Shown here piece by piece: positions 10,943 through 19,859 of a stretch of DNA of 64,000 nucleotides. The stretch spans positions 698,142-762,141 of the forward strand of contig NZ_JAHUZB010000001.1 in the NCBI RefSeq assembly GCF_019218635.1, read 5' to 3'. Both the position numbers and the translations under genes were made by a program. The stretch comes from Enterococcus alishanensis. GTDB lineage: Bacteria; Bacillota; Bacilli; Lactobacillales; Enterococcaceae. Every line of letters begins with the position of its first letter. Within the stretch, counting starts at the first letter, position 1. A model generated the notes under the pieces. The model was not told the DNA's origin. It saw only the letters and a list, made by a program, of their open reading frames with translations, and ran no database searches.

Positions 10943-12157
10943 ATGGCTCATGAAGTAACGATGCCCAAACTTAGCTCCACCATGGATGAAGGAACCATTA
11001 CCCTTTGGTTGAAAGAAGAAGGCGATTCTGTTGAAATTGGCGAAGCAATCTTTGAAGTGATGACCGATAAAATTGCGATCGAAGTTGAGGCTTATGAAGA
11101 AGGCATGCTATTAAAAAAATACATTGGTGATGGTGAAAGTGCGCCAGTTAATTCAGTGATTGCTTATATTGGTGAAGCTGGAGAAATTGTCCCTGAGACT
11201 ACGCCTAGTGTTGAAATAGTAGAGACCGAAGTAGTAATTAGTGAGACAGCAGGGGCAACACCTGAAGCAAAAACTGAAAATATAGCTACTTCAAAAATTC
11301 GGGCAACACCAGCAGCCAGACGAATAGCTAATGAAAAACAAATCAATTTAGCTGAAATCAATGGTTCAGGTCCCAAGGGAAGAATACAAGCGTTAGATGT
11401 AAAAAATTATCAATCTCCTAAAACTACTGGAAAAAATAGTCATGAAATTGAAAGTGATGTGGAAGTTATTGCCTGGGAAGGTATGCGAAAAGTCATTGCT
11501 GATCGTATGTCGTACAGTAAAACAACGATTCCTCATGTAACAATGCAAGCAGAAGTCAATATGATTAAGGCAAAAGAATTACGTGAACAAGTCTTACCAA
11601 TGGTGGAGGCTCAAACTGCTGAACGTATTTCTTACACTGAAATTATTATGAAAGCAACGATGGTCGCCTTAAAAGAGTTTCCAATTTTTAATGCCCATGG
11701 AAAAGAAGACGCTATCTATCAATATAGCCAAATTAATTTAGGCATAGCAGTAGCAGTGTCGGATGGCTTACTGGTTCCAGTGATTAAAGAAGCTAACAAA
11801 ATGGGCTTGGCTGATTTGACGAAACAGACCAAAGAACTGACTAATAAAGCCCGTAATGGTCAATTAACTGGTGATGACTTACAAGGTGGTACATTTACCA
11901 TCAGCTCTTTGGGACGTTCCAAAGTTCAGTCGTTTAACCCGATTATCAATGCGCCAGAAGTGGCGATTCTCGGAGTAGGTGGCATGAAATCGATTTGGCA
12001 AATGGGTGAAAGTGAAGTTGGACCCGAATTTGTAGAGGTGCCAACACTGAATTTAAGTCTATCTTTTGATCATCGTGTAGCAGATGGTGCACCGGCGGCA
12101 GCCTTTTTATCTAGAATTGTTGAATTGTTGGAAAATCCATTAGGACTGTTACTTTAA
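10943..12157 (+). CDS. Dihydrolipoamide acyltransferase E2 component
   Basis: 404 residues in three parts. One lipoyl domain spans 1-80, with the lipoylated lysine in MTDKIAIE (Lys43). A peripheral-subunit-binding domain lies near 130-165 (KIRATPAARRIANEKQI to GPKGRIQALDV). The catalytic domain ends in SFDHRVADG, with active-site His377 and Asp381. It transfers the acyl group from E1 to CoA. The start is the ATG after GGAGGAATAGCG; upstream in-frame codons lie inside the E1beta gene without a site. A complete catalytic motif and linkers argue for an active complex. Confidence 0.88.
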   Translation: MAHEVTMPKLSSTMDEGTITLWLKEEGDSVEIGEAIFEVMTDKIAIEVEAYEEGMLLKKYIGDGESAPVNSVIAYIGEAGEIVPETTPSVEIVETEVVISETAGATPEAKTENIATSKIRATPAARRIANEKQINLAEINGSGPKGRIQALDVKNYQSPKTTGKNSHEIESDVEVIAWEGMRKVIADRMSYSKTTIPHVTMQAEVNMIKAKELREQVLPMVEAQTAERISYTEIIMKATMVALKEFPIFNAHGKEDAIYQYSQINLGIAVAVSDGLLVPVIKEANKMGLADLTKQTKELTNKARNGQLTGDDLQGGTFTISSLGRSKVQSFNPIINAPEVAILGVGGMKSIWQMGESEVGPEFVEVPTLNLSLSFDHRVADGAPAAAFLSRIVELLENPLGLLL

Positions 12158-12170
12158 GGAGGTTAAGTTT

Positions 12171-13559
12171 GTGAGAGAAACAGAAACCGTTGTACTTGGG
12201 GCAGGTCCCGGAGGTTATGTAGCAGCAATTCGCGCGGCACAATTGGGTCAAAAAGTGACGATAGTTGAAGCTGGAGAAATTGGTGGTGTCTGCTTAAATG
12301 TTGGATGTATTCCCTCAAAGGCTCTGATTACTGCCGGCCACCGTTTTCAAGAAGCACAATCATCGGATTTTTTAGGCGTAAAGACAAAAGAAGTGACGTT
12401 AGATTTCAGCAAAACCCAAAAATGGAAAGACCAACAAGTTGTAAAAACTTTAACGAATGGTATTCGTGCTCTTTTAAAGAAAAATGGCGTCACAATTATG
12501 GAAGGCTTTGGTTCTTTTCTTGATAAGAAAACCTTGCAGGTAAAGACGAAAAATGGCAATGAAAAGCTAATGTTTAAACAAGCGATTATTGCTACTGGTA
12601 GTTCGCCAATTGAAATTCCTAATTTTAAGTTTGAAGGAAGAGTGATTGATTCTACAGGAGGACTAAATCTAAAAGAAATTCCTAAAGAATTAATTGTAGT
12701 TGGCGGCGGATATATCGGTTGTGAGTTGGCAGGTGCTTATGCCAACTTAGGTGCAAAAGTGACAATTGTCGAAGGTAGCTCTAATATTTTACCAGCGTTT
12801 GAATCGGATATTCAAGCTTTAGTGGTTAAAGGTTTTAAAGAAAAAAATATAAGAGTAGTTACTTCAGCTAAAGCGCTAAAGGCTGATCAGACGAATGACT
12901 CGGTAACGATTGAAATTGATGTAAATGGGAAAAAAGAAAAAATGACAGCAGATTATGTAATGGTCACTGTTGGCAGAAAACCCAATACTGCCAATTTAGG
13001 TTTGGAAAATTTAGGTATCGTGCCTGATTCAAAAGGACTAATTCCTGTGAGTGATCAATATCAGACCCAGGAAAAAAATATTTATGCGATTGGTGATGTA
13101 GTTGCAGGCCTGGCACTCGCTCATAAAGCAAGCTATGAAGCAAAAGTAGCGGCTGAAGTGATTGCTGGAAAAAATGTGAAAAAAGATTATCGTGTGATAC
13201 CAGCAGTTTGCTTTACAGATCCCGAAGTGGCTACTGTAGGACTGACTAAAAAAGAATCACAAGAAGCTGGTTTAAAAGTGTCTACGGCAAACTTTCCAAT
13301 GCAAGCCAATGGTCGTGCCTTGTCATTAAATGCAACAGAAGGCTTTGTTCGTTTAGTTTTTGAAAAGGATACTGAATTAGTTGTCGGTGCACAAATTGTT
13401 GGAGTAAATGCCAGTGATTTAGTCGCTGAAATTACTTTGGCAATCGAATCTTATTTAACATTAGAAGACATAGCACTAACAATTCATGGTCATCCAACCT
13501 TATCAGAGATGGTGATGGATGCCAGTGAAGTTGGTTTAGGTTTACCAATCCATATGTAA
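12171..13559 (+). CDS. Dihydrolipoamide dehydrogenase E3 component
   Basis: 462-residue FAD disulfide oxidoreductase that reoxidises the E2 lipoyl group with NAD+. FAD-binding GAGPGGYVAA, redox disulfide CLNVGC (Cys41, Cys46), NAD-binding VVGGGYIGCELAG, second FAD motif YAIGDVVAGLALAHKA and C-terminal catalytic pair His441-Glu446 in HPTLSE are all present. It starts with GTG, nine bases after AAGGAGG. A dedicated E3 in the same operon means the complex does not need the housekeeping pyruvate dehydrogenase E3. Confidence 0.92.
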   Translation: MRETETVVLGAGPGGYVAAIRAAQLGQKVTIVEAGEIGGVCLNVGCIPSKALITAGHRFQEAQSSDFLGVKTKEVTLDFSKTQKWKDQQVVKTLTNGIRALLKKNGVTIMEGFGSFLDKKTLQVKTKNGNEKLMFKQAIIATGSSPIEIPNFKFEGRVIDSTGGLNLKEIPKELIVVGGGYIGCELAGAYANLGAKVTIVEGSSNILPAFESDIQALVVKGFKEKNIRVVTSAKALKADQTNDSVTIEIDVNGKKEKMTADYVMVTVGRKPNTANLGLENLGIVPDSKGLIPVSDQYQTQEKNIYAIGDVVAGLALAHKASYEAKVAAEVIAGKNVKKDYRVIPAVCFTDPEVATVGLTKKESQEAGLKVSTANFPMQANGRALSLNATEGFVRLVFEKDTELVVGAQIVGVNASDLVAEITLAIESYLTLEDIALTIHGHPTLSEMVMDASEVGLGLPIHM

Positions 13560-13574
13560 AAAAGGAGATAATTG

Positions 13575-13928
13575 ATGGTACGAATAAAAATTACTGATAT
13601 CGGTGAAATGGTGCCGGCTTTTGAAGAAGAAAAGCTACTGATTTTATTTGGTCAACAAGTAACGGCTGAATTATTACCGATTTGTGTGGTTCACGAACCA
13701 GTTGAAATAGAAAAAAGTCCCCTAAAGGCTAATGGGAAAATTAAAATTAATCAACAAGAATATCACATTCAATCGATTGGAGATGCTGCCAATCAGAATT
13801 TTGATGAATTAGGACATATTTCTATTTATTTTCGGAATGAAGAAACGGAAGTCTTACCAGGGGCAATAGTTGCTTCTCCTGAAGTATTTCCATCATTTTC
13901 GATCGGCGATTTTATTGACATTTATTAA
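13575..13928 (+). CDS. srlB: Glucitol/sorbitol-type PTS EIIA component
   Basis: 117-residue soluble PTS phosphocarrier, the length of E. coli SrlB. The likely phosphorylated histidine is His40 in PICVVHEPVEIE; the C-terminal GHISIYFRNEETEVLPGAIV matches the family's GHVTLRF...FPGTV pattern. It receives phosphate from HPr and passes it to SrlE. It starts at ATG 13575 after AAAGGAGAT. It is the last gene of the oxidoreductase-regulator-E1-E2-E3 operon and lies about 8 kb from the other PTS subunits on the opposite strand. This physically ties the PTS substrate to the dehydrogenase complex. The EIIA call is confident. Confidence 0.85.
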   Translation: MVRIKITDIGEMVPAFEEEKLLILFGQQVTAELLPICVVHEPVEIEKSPLKANGKIKINQQEYHIQSIGDAANQNFDELGHISIYFRNEETEVLPGAIVASPEVFPSFSIGDFIDIY

Positions 13929-13938
13929 AAAAATAAAA

Positions 13939-13977
13939 AGCCCTGCTAGATTTTTATAAATCTAGCAGGCTTTTTTT
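13939..13977. terminator. Terminator after EIIA, probably bidirectional
   Basis: GCCCTGCTAGATTT pairs with AAATCTAGCAGGC and is followed by seven T; on the minus strand the A-rich left flank gives a T run too, serving tspO, whose stop codon overlaps the T tract. Confidence 0.9.
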
Positions 13978-14449
13978 AGTTTATCAAGGCAAAACCAATA
14001 TTTAAATAAGTAGCAAACAAAATCCATACTAGGTAAGGAATCAATAGATATGCTGCCGGTTTTGAAAGTTTGTGGTAATAAAAAATTTGATAAGCAACGA
14101 CAATATCCAAGGCGAGAATGTTAATAATTGCCAGTCCCATTTGATTTCCGCCAAAAAATATTAAACTCCATGTAAAATTAAGTAATAACTGGATAGCGTA
14201 TAACAGATAAGCATTTCTTTTGTAAGTTTGACGGATGTTTCCGGTAATAATGAAAAAAAGTGAGACACCCATCATTAAATATAAAATTGGCCAAACAATT
14301 CCGAATAGTGAACCCGGCGGTGCCAACGGGATTTTATCAAAAGATTCATAAATACTGCGAGAATTACCGGCTAATAAGCCAGACAATCCACCTACTAGTT
14401 CTGTAAATATAATTGCCGCTACCAGAATTAGCCATTTCTTTTTATTCAT
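13976..14449 (-). CDS. tspO: TspO/MBR-family tryptophan-rich membrane protein
   Basis: 157 residues, five predicted membrane segments, as in the family. The signature PLAPPGSLFGIVWPILYLMMG lies near residues 41-60 and NFTWSLIFFGGNQMG near 93-107. TspO proteins bind porphyrins and are implicated in tetrapyrrole handling and stress response; the precise role in Firmicutes is unresolved. Single gene, convergent with the dehydrogenase operon and sharing its terminator. ATG on the minus strand follows GGAGGAG. Confidence 0.85.
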   Translation of the reverse strand: MNKKKWLILVAAIIFTELVGGLSGLLAGNSRSIYESFDKIPLAPPGSLFGIVWPILYLMMGVSLFFIITGNIRQTYKRNAYLLYAIQLLLNFTWSLIFFGGNQMGLAIINILALDIVVAYQIFYYHKLSKPAAYLLIPYLVWILFATYLNIGFALIN

Positions 14450-14887
14450 TTTAAACTCCTCCTCTGTTCTGATTAATCCTAGCTTAACAAGTAAAGATAA
14501 ATAATTGGATTCAAATGACCTAGAAAAAATCTGAAAAACTGAATTTTTTTCTTTTTATACGGCCTATTTCCTAAATAATTATCAGAAAAAGCCTTGATAA
14601 CAGAAAAAAATTTACTAAATATTGTGGAAATAGCTATTTATATATTGAGAATCATTTTTTTTTCTTGAATTATTTTATTGATTGAACTGAATTTTAATAA
14701 TTAATGGACTTATTAAAAAAAATATTGGTGTAAATGATATAACAAACGATGCAAGCGGTTTCAAAAAAGATAACCCACAAATAAAAACAGTTATGATGGA
14801 ATTTGAAGTTAATTATAATGTTTTTTATTTTGTTCTTATAAAAAACAAGTTTTTTTAAAATTTTTTTAAAGGAAAGGTGTCATTTTA
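14450..14887. other. 438-base AT-rich intergenic region upstream of the adhesin
   Basis: Very AT-rich with no open reading frame of note. It separates the divergent tspO and adhesin genes. A cre-like site is the only recognisable element, with AAAGGAAAGGTG ahead of the adhesin ATG. No confident -35/-10 pair was found. Confidence 0.5.
14750..14763 (+). promoter_or_regulatory. Candidate cre site upstream of the adhesin
   Basis: TGCAAGCGGTTTCA matches TGWAANCGNTNWCA with a single mismatch (third base), 125 bases before the adhesin start. It suggests carbon catabolite control of a surface protein. Confidence 0.5.
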
Positions 14888-17800
14888 ATGAAAAAGAAAT
14901 TATCTGTATTGTTTGTTGTGTCAATATTAATTTTACAAATTTTAATGCCAACAATTACTTATGCACAAGAAGCTTCAACCGCTACAACCAATTCAGAAAA
15001 AACATCTACAACTAGTGAGTTAGGAAAAGTGTCTTCTTCTATTTTAAGCTCGGAAGAAAATAAGACGACTGAAAGTTCTAAATCAACGGAGCAATCAAAT
15101 GAGAATAAGCCGGTCACTCCTAAAAAAACCAAAGCAGCAATCAGTGATAATATTTTTACTTCTATTAAAATGTATAAAATTAATGGCGATGAAATTCAAC
15201 CAACTGATACGATACCGAATATGTCAGGTATCAAGCTAACTATGAATTTTTCATTTGCCAATAAAAATTACCAAGCAGGGGATACATTTACTACACAGTT
15301 ACCAACACAGTTAGCAATTGCAAAGGATTTATCTGGTGATTTTAGTCCAATGACTTCAGCAAAATGGTCCATTAGCGCTGCTACTAAAGAGTTAACGATT
15401 ACTTTTTTAGAAGATAATGTCTCTTCAGAAAACTATGATCTAACGTTAGTGACTTCGTTAGAAAAAATATCTGGTGTCGATGAAGAAAGCCAAAAAATAG
15501 TTTTTGATACAACACCTCAACAGACCATTTATACGCTTGAAATGACTTCCAGTATTGATAAGGGAAAGACGACGACAACCATCACTTCAGATACTCTGAA
15601 TCCAAAGACAGCACAGATCAATTCCGTTTTTAATTTAGATCGGACAGACAATACCAATCGTCGCTATCAAATCTATGTCAACAATAATACTAGTAAACTA
15701 AATTATGATGAAATTAAGGTCTATTCTAGTGATGTTGATTTTAATGGCACAATTGTTGGCAGTAAAACGCTGCTAAAACAAGATGAGGACTATCAAATTA
15801 CTTACAAAGGCAATGATACCTCTCAAGCGACAGCTGATATTACTTTGTTAAAATCCATTGGAAAAAAAGCAATTGTTACAGAAGCTACTATTTCTGGGAT
15901 TGATGGAAAAAATTATGTTGATGATGGTATTGCAGGGTATGAATACAATTATTTATATAACTATGCTTATACTTATGAAAATGAAACCCAAGTGAATTCT
16001 GCATTTGCTAGTAAAACTTTTGTCACTTTGCAGCCGTTACAAGCCAGTGGCAAAATTAATCAAGAAACAGGCATGATTGATTGGGAGATCAAATACAATT
16101 TCAATCAACAGCCGTTAACATCTACTTCTAAGCTAATAACAAACTTAGCAGATCAAGGTGTCGAGATGGTAGATGGATCACTAGATATTCAAAAAGTTGA
16201 TTTGAATTATACTAGTGGCAATAGTTATGATGTTCAAGCAAAAGGTGATGGAAGTGGTGATTTTGACCAGTCAGCCAATACGGATGGGTCATTAACTTTA
16301 ACGACTAAGGCTAACACTACGCAAGCGTATATCATAAAATATTCCACAAAAATAACTGATCCAACTGAACGAATTATTAAAAATAAAGTTACCAACGGAA
16401 CAATAAATAAAGAAGTTCAAGTTAGTTTGATTCCCAATCTTTTAACAAAAGAAGCCGGAAAAATAGATATTTTCGACCGTACTATGGAATGGAGCATCAC
16501 TGTGAATGCGGAGAAATATACTATGAAAAATCCCGTTGTTCACGATTACTTTATTGGCGCAGTAAAAGATTATTCAGGTGTAACAATCAGTAAGAAAATT
16601 TCAGAAACAGAATCAACACCTTTAGTTGAAGGTGTCGATTATAAAGTGACTAAGTTTGATGAAAATGGTTCTCCTGTTGGCGCACAGCCAAATGTGAATG
16701 GCGCACCAGATAGTTTTAATGGTGGTATAAGAATTGATTTTTTAGGTGACTATCAAAATCTAAAAGATACTTTGGTGATTACCATTAAAACTAAAATTGA
16801 TTCTTCAGGTCAAAAAACTGAAGTAAAAAATAAAGCTACTTTGAATTATGGCGATGTTCCCGGTGTTGTTGAATATGAAGCTAAAGGAACTTTTACAGAT
16901 CCTTATTACACAGGAGCAACAAAAATAGGCCAAACATCCAATCAAACATCAGAAAAATATTTATATCAAGATTGGTTAGTATTTTTAAACTCAAAAGGTT
17001 CAGATTTTAATCTAACGAAACTAGAAGATACTTTACCAGCAGGAACTGAGTTGGTTCCAGATTCTTTACGTTTTGAAGAAGTAACGAGTCAGTCGATGAT
17101 TGAAAACATGGCTAACTATCTGTCGACAGACTATAAATTAGTACCAGAAGGTTCAGACGCGTATCCAACAAAAATCGATATTAAAGATAATCAAATGAAC
17201 TTAGAGTTCGCCAACTTAGGCTCAAAACGGGTCTATGTAAAATATCGGACGAGAGTGAAAAAAGATTGGTATGTTTATCAAAAATTAGATAATGTTGCTA
17301 AGGTAACCTATGATGATAAAGCACCAATTGATTTAAAATATAGTGTTTATGCTTATAACTATCAGTCAGCGTTACAAAAAGCAGTTGCTAAAGATGCCAC
17401 AAAAGAAAATGTTGCCAACTGGACAATTACAACTAAGAATATTTCCACTGATTTACCAGTTAATAATCCTGAAATTACAGATACCTTAACTCAGGGAACG
17501 ACTAATGCAACTTATGATCCAACTTCTTTTGTCGTAACCGATACGGCAACTGGTGAAAAAATTGGTACCGAACATTACCGCTTGACCATAAGCGGGAATT
17601 CTTTCAAGATTAATTTCTTAGATTATCAGGCAGAAAGCAATATTCAAGTGACTTATAATACGGTCAGTGAATTTCCTGGTGCAGTAAAAAATCTTTCTCA
17701 AGTCAATTCAGCAAGTTATGGCGGCTTAGGAACGTATTATCGTCAAAGTACAGCAACCGTTAATTTAAGCTTTACTAGCGGAAGCGGCTCTGGAGTGATT

Positions 17801-19693
17801 AAGACTGATAATTTATCGGTACTAAAAGTCAATGATAAAGATGAACCTTTAGCTGGCGCAACTTTTGAAATCCTTAAAGCTGATGGAACAGAAACCGGCT
17901 TGAAGGCTGATACTGATGAAAATGGTGAGCTAACTTTTGAAGGACTACCATTAGATAATTACCTATTAAAAGAGACCAAAGCGCCAAACGGCTATGAAAT
18001 TAATCCTGATTATCAAGAAGGTAAAGCAATTACCTTGACTGAAAAAATGGCTGCTATCAAAGTTGTCAATCAAGCGACTGTTCCTAATAGTGTCGAGTTA
18101 ACTAAGGTCGATCAAATATCGAAAGAAGGATTGGCTGGGGCAAAATTCCAACTAGAAAAATCCGATGGAACAATTATTAGTTCTGATCATGAGACTGGTA
18201 CTGACGGACGCTTCACTGTAAAAGACTTACCAATTGGTAAATATCAATTTATTGAAACACAGGCACCAGACGGATATAAATTAGATCAAACCCCAGTAAC
18301 ATTTGCCATCACCGAACGACAAGGACAAGTTGTTAATCTTGAAAAAGAAAATACTTTATTAACTGGTTCTGTCATATTAAATAAAGTTGATGAACAAACA
18401 AAAGAACCATTAAAAGGCGCCATTTTCCAACTGAAAAATAAGCAAGGGATAGTCTTAAAATCTGAATTAGCAACAGATGGCTCAGGACAGTTGAAAGTGG
18501 AGGACTTAGCTCCAGGGGATTATCAATTTATTGAAACGAAAGCACCAACTGGTTATCAACTAGATCAAAAAGAAGTTGAATTCACAATTGCTAAAGGACA
18601 AGATAAAACGATTGTTGTTGAGAAAACCAATATTAAAACCCCAGATCCAGGTACCATTACATTAACGAAAACTGATGAAGAAACTGGAGAAGCTTTGGCA
18701 GGGGCAACCTTTAAATTGCAAGACAGCGCAGGAAAAGATTTGCAAACCTATCTGGAACTGGTTACTGACAAATCTGGTAAAATTTCATTTGAAACACTAC
18801 CGGCTGGAAGTTACCAGTTGATTGAAACAAAGGCACCAACTGGCTATCAAGAAGATAATAAACCTGTGAAATTTACTGTCACAGATCCATCAGAAACAAT
18901 CGAGTTAGCTAAAACCAATAAAAAAGTAAATCAAGGTGTTATTTTAGAAAAAGTCGATGAATTAACGGGACAACCACTTTCTGGTGCAACATTTGTTTTA
19001 CAGACACAAGAAGGTAAAACTATTAAAACCGAAAAAATGACTACCGATGATAATGGACGATTGGCAGTGGATGAATTACCACCTGGTAATTATCAATTTG
19101 TCGAAAAAGAAGCACCAAAAGGTTACGAACTTGATGAAAAACCAGTAACATTTACTATTAAGAGTAAGCAAGATCAAGCAGTGCAAGTGAAAAAGACCAA
19201 TAAACAAATCTCTTCAAGTGTGCTTATGAAAAAAGTCGATAGTGTGACTGGTGAAGGATTAGCCAATGCTCAATTCACTTTGCAAGATCAAGCAGGAAAA
19301 ACCATCAAAGAAAATTTAGTCAGCGATGAAGATGGTAAATTACTAATTGAAAAATTAGCTGTAGGAAAGTATCAATTGGTTGAAACGAAAGCACCGTTGG
19401 GTTACAAATTAGACAGTCAACCAATTGACTTTGAAATAACAACGAAAAAATTTGATATGATTAATCTGACAAAGGAAAATCAAAAAGAGCAACCAACCAA
19501 AAAAGATCCAGCCAATGACGATACATCCAAAAAATCATTATTAAGCAATACCTCTGCTATACAATCGGCTGGGAGGAACCACACGTATTTACCAAAAACA
19601 GGTAATAGTAGTTCACCAATTCTAATAGTGATTGGTACGATCATACTGTTGATATTAGCTGCTTTTACATTTTACAAAAAGAAATATAATTAA
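14888..19693 (+). CDS. LPXTG-anchored adhesin with collagen-binding-type repeats and six CnaB domains
   Basis: 1601 residues. A signal peptide (1-26, cleavage near TYA-QEA) is followed by a Ser/Thr-rich stretch (27-90). Then come SdrG/collagen-binding-like Ig domains from about 95 to 970, recognisable from repeated DW.I or NW.I strand motifs such as MIDWEIKYNF, TMEWSITVNA and VANWTITTKN. Six SpaA/Cna-B repeats of about 90 residues follow (starting near 975, 1068, 1159, 1255, 1350, 1441), each with a K(V/T)D-type lysine and an E..AP.GY motif that predict internal isopeptide bonds. Last come LPKTG at 1568-1572, a hydrophobic segment and KKKYN, a standard sortase signal. Probably a host- or plant-surface adhesin; the ligand is unknown. 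Monocistronic, with its own terminator. No sortase or pilin partner is nearby. Confidence 0.9.
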   Translation: MKKKLSVLFVVSILILQILMPTITYAQEASTATTNSEKTSTTSELGKVSSSILSSEENKTTESSKSTEQSNENKPVTPKKTKAAISDNIFTSIKMYKINGDEIQPTDTIPNMSGIKLTMNFSFANKNYQAGDTFTTQLPTQLAIAKDLSGDFSPMTSAKWSISAATKELTITFLEDNVSSENYDLTLVTSLEKISGVDEESQKIVFDTTPQQTIYTLEMTSSIDKGKTTTTITSDTLNPKTAQINSVFNLDRTDNTNRRYQIYVNNNTSKLNYDEIKVYSSDVDFNGTIVGSKTLLKQDEDYQITYKGNDTSQATADITLLKSIGKKAIVTEATISGIDGKNYVDDGIAGYEYNYLYNYAYTYENETQVNSAFASKTFVTLQPLQASGKINQETGMIDWEIKYNFNQQPLTSTSKLITNLADQGVEMVDGSLDIQKVDLNYTSGNSYDVQAKGDGSGDFDQSANTDGSLTLTTKANTTQAYIIKYSTKITDPTERIIKNKVTNGTINKEVQVSLIPNLLTKEAGKIDIFDRTMEWSITVNAEKYTMKNPVVHDYFIGAVKDYSGVTISKKISETESTPLVEGVDYKVTKFDENGSPVGAQPNVNGAPDSFNGGIRIDFLGDYQNLKDTLVITIKTKIDSSGQKTEVKNKATLNYGDVPGVVEYEAKGTFTDPYYTGATKIGQTSNQTSEKYLYQDWLVFLNSKGSDFNLTKLEDTLPAGTELVPDSLRFEEVTSQSMIENMANYLSTDYKLVPEGSDAYPTKIDIKDNQMNLEFANLGSKRVYVKYRTRVKKDWYVYQKLDNVAKVTYDDKAPIDLKYSVYAYNYQSALQKAVAKDATKENVANWTITTKNISTDLPVNNPEITDTLTQGTTNATYDPTSFVVTDTATGEKIGTEHYRLTISGNSFKINFLDYQAESNIQVTYNTVSEFPGAVKNLSQVNSASYGGLGTYYRQSTATVNLSFTSGSGSGVIKTDNLSVLKVNDKDEPLAGATFEILKADGTETGLKADTDENGELTFEGLPLDNYLLKETKAPNGYEINPDYQEGKAITLTEKMAAIKVVNQATVPNSVELTKVDQISKEGLAGAKFQLEKSDGTIISSDHETGTDGRFTVKDLPIGKYQFIETQAPDGYKLDQTPVTFAITERQGQVVNLEKENTLLTGSVILNKVDEQTKEPLKGAIFQLKNKQGIVLKSELATDGSGQLKVEDLAPGDYQFIETKAPTGYQLDQKEVEFTIAKGQDKTIVVEKTNIKTPDPGTITLTKTDEETGEALAGATFKLQDSAGKDLQTYLELVTDKSGKISFETLPAGSYQLIETKAPTGYQEDNKPVKFTVTDPSETIELAKTNKKVNQGVILEKVDELTGQPLSGATFVLQTQEGKTIKTEKMTTDDNGRLAVDELPPGNYQFVEKEAPKGYELDEKPVTFTIKSKQDQAVQVKKTNKQISSSVLMKKVDSVTGEGLANAQFTLQDQAGKTIKENLVSDEDGKLLIEKLAVGKYQLVETKAPLGYKLDSQPIDFEITTKKFDMINLTKENQKEQPTKKDPANDDTSKKSLLSNTSAIQSAGRNHTYLPKTGNSSSPILIVIGTIILLILAAFTFYKKKYN

Positions 19694-19697
19694 AGGA

Positions 19698-19735
19698 AAG
19701 TTCCTATCGCCATTCAGGTGATAGGAACTTTTTTG
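19698..19735 (+). terminator. Terminator of the adhesin gene
   Basis: AAGTTCCTAT pairs with ATAGGAACTT, followed by six T, a few bases after the adhesin stop. Confidence 0.88.
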
Positions 19736-19792
19736 GTTAAAACAGACAATTAGCTTCAGTTTATTGTTCGTTTTAACCAATGATAGAATCTC

Positions 19793-19806
19793 AGAAAACG
19801 CTTACT
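19793..19806 (+). promoter_or_regulatory. Candidate cre site upstream of allD
   Basis: AGAAAACGCTTACT matches the cre consensus except for the two end bases; it lies about 55 bases before the start codon. Confidence 0.4.
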
Positions 19807-19859
19807 ATTAACTAGAAAAAGTTTATTTGTCTGAAAATAAAAAGGAACAGGTGAAGAAA

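Noticed and set aside
4419..13928. Annotating the cluster as sorbitol utilisation or acetoin catabolism
   Set aside because: There is no sorbitol-6-phosphate dehydrogenase gene, and acetoin is not a PTS substrate. The shared operon of EIIA with E1/E2/E3 fits neither simple label.
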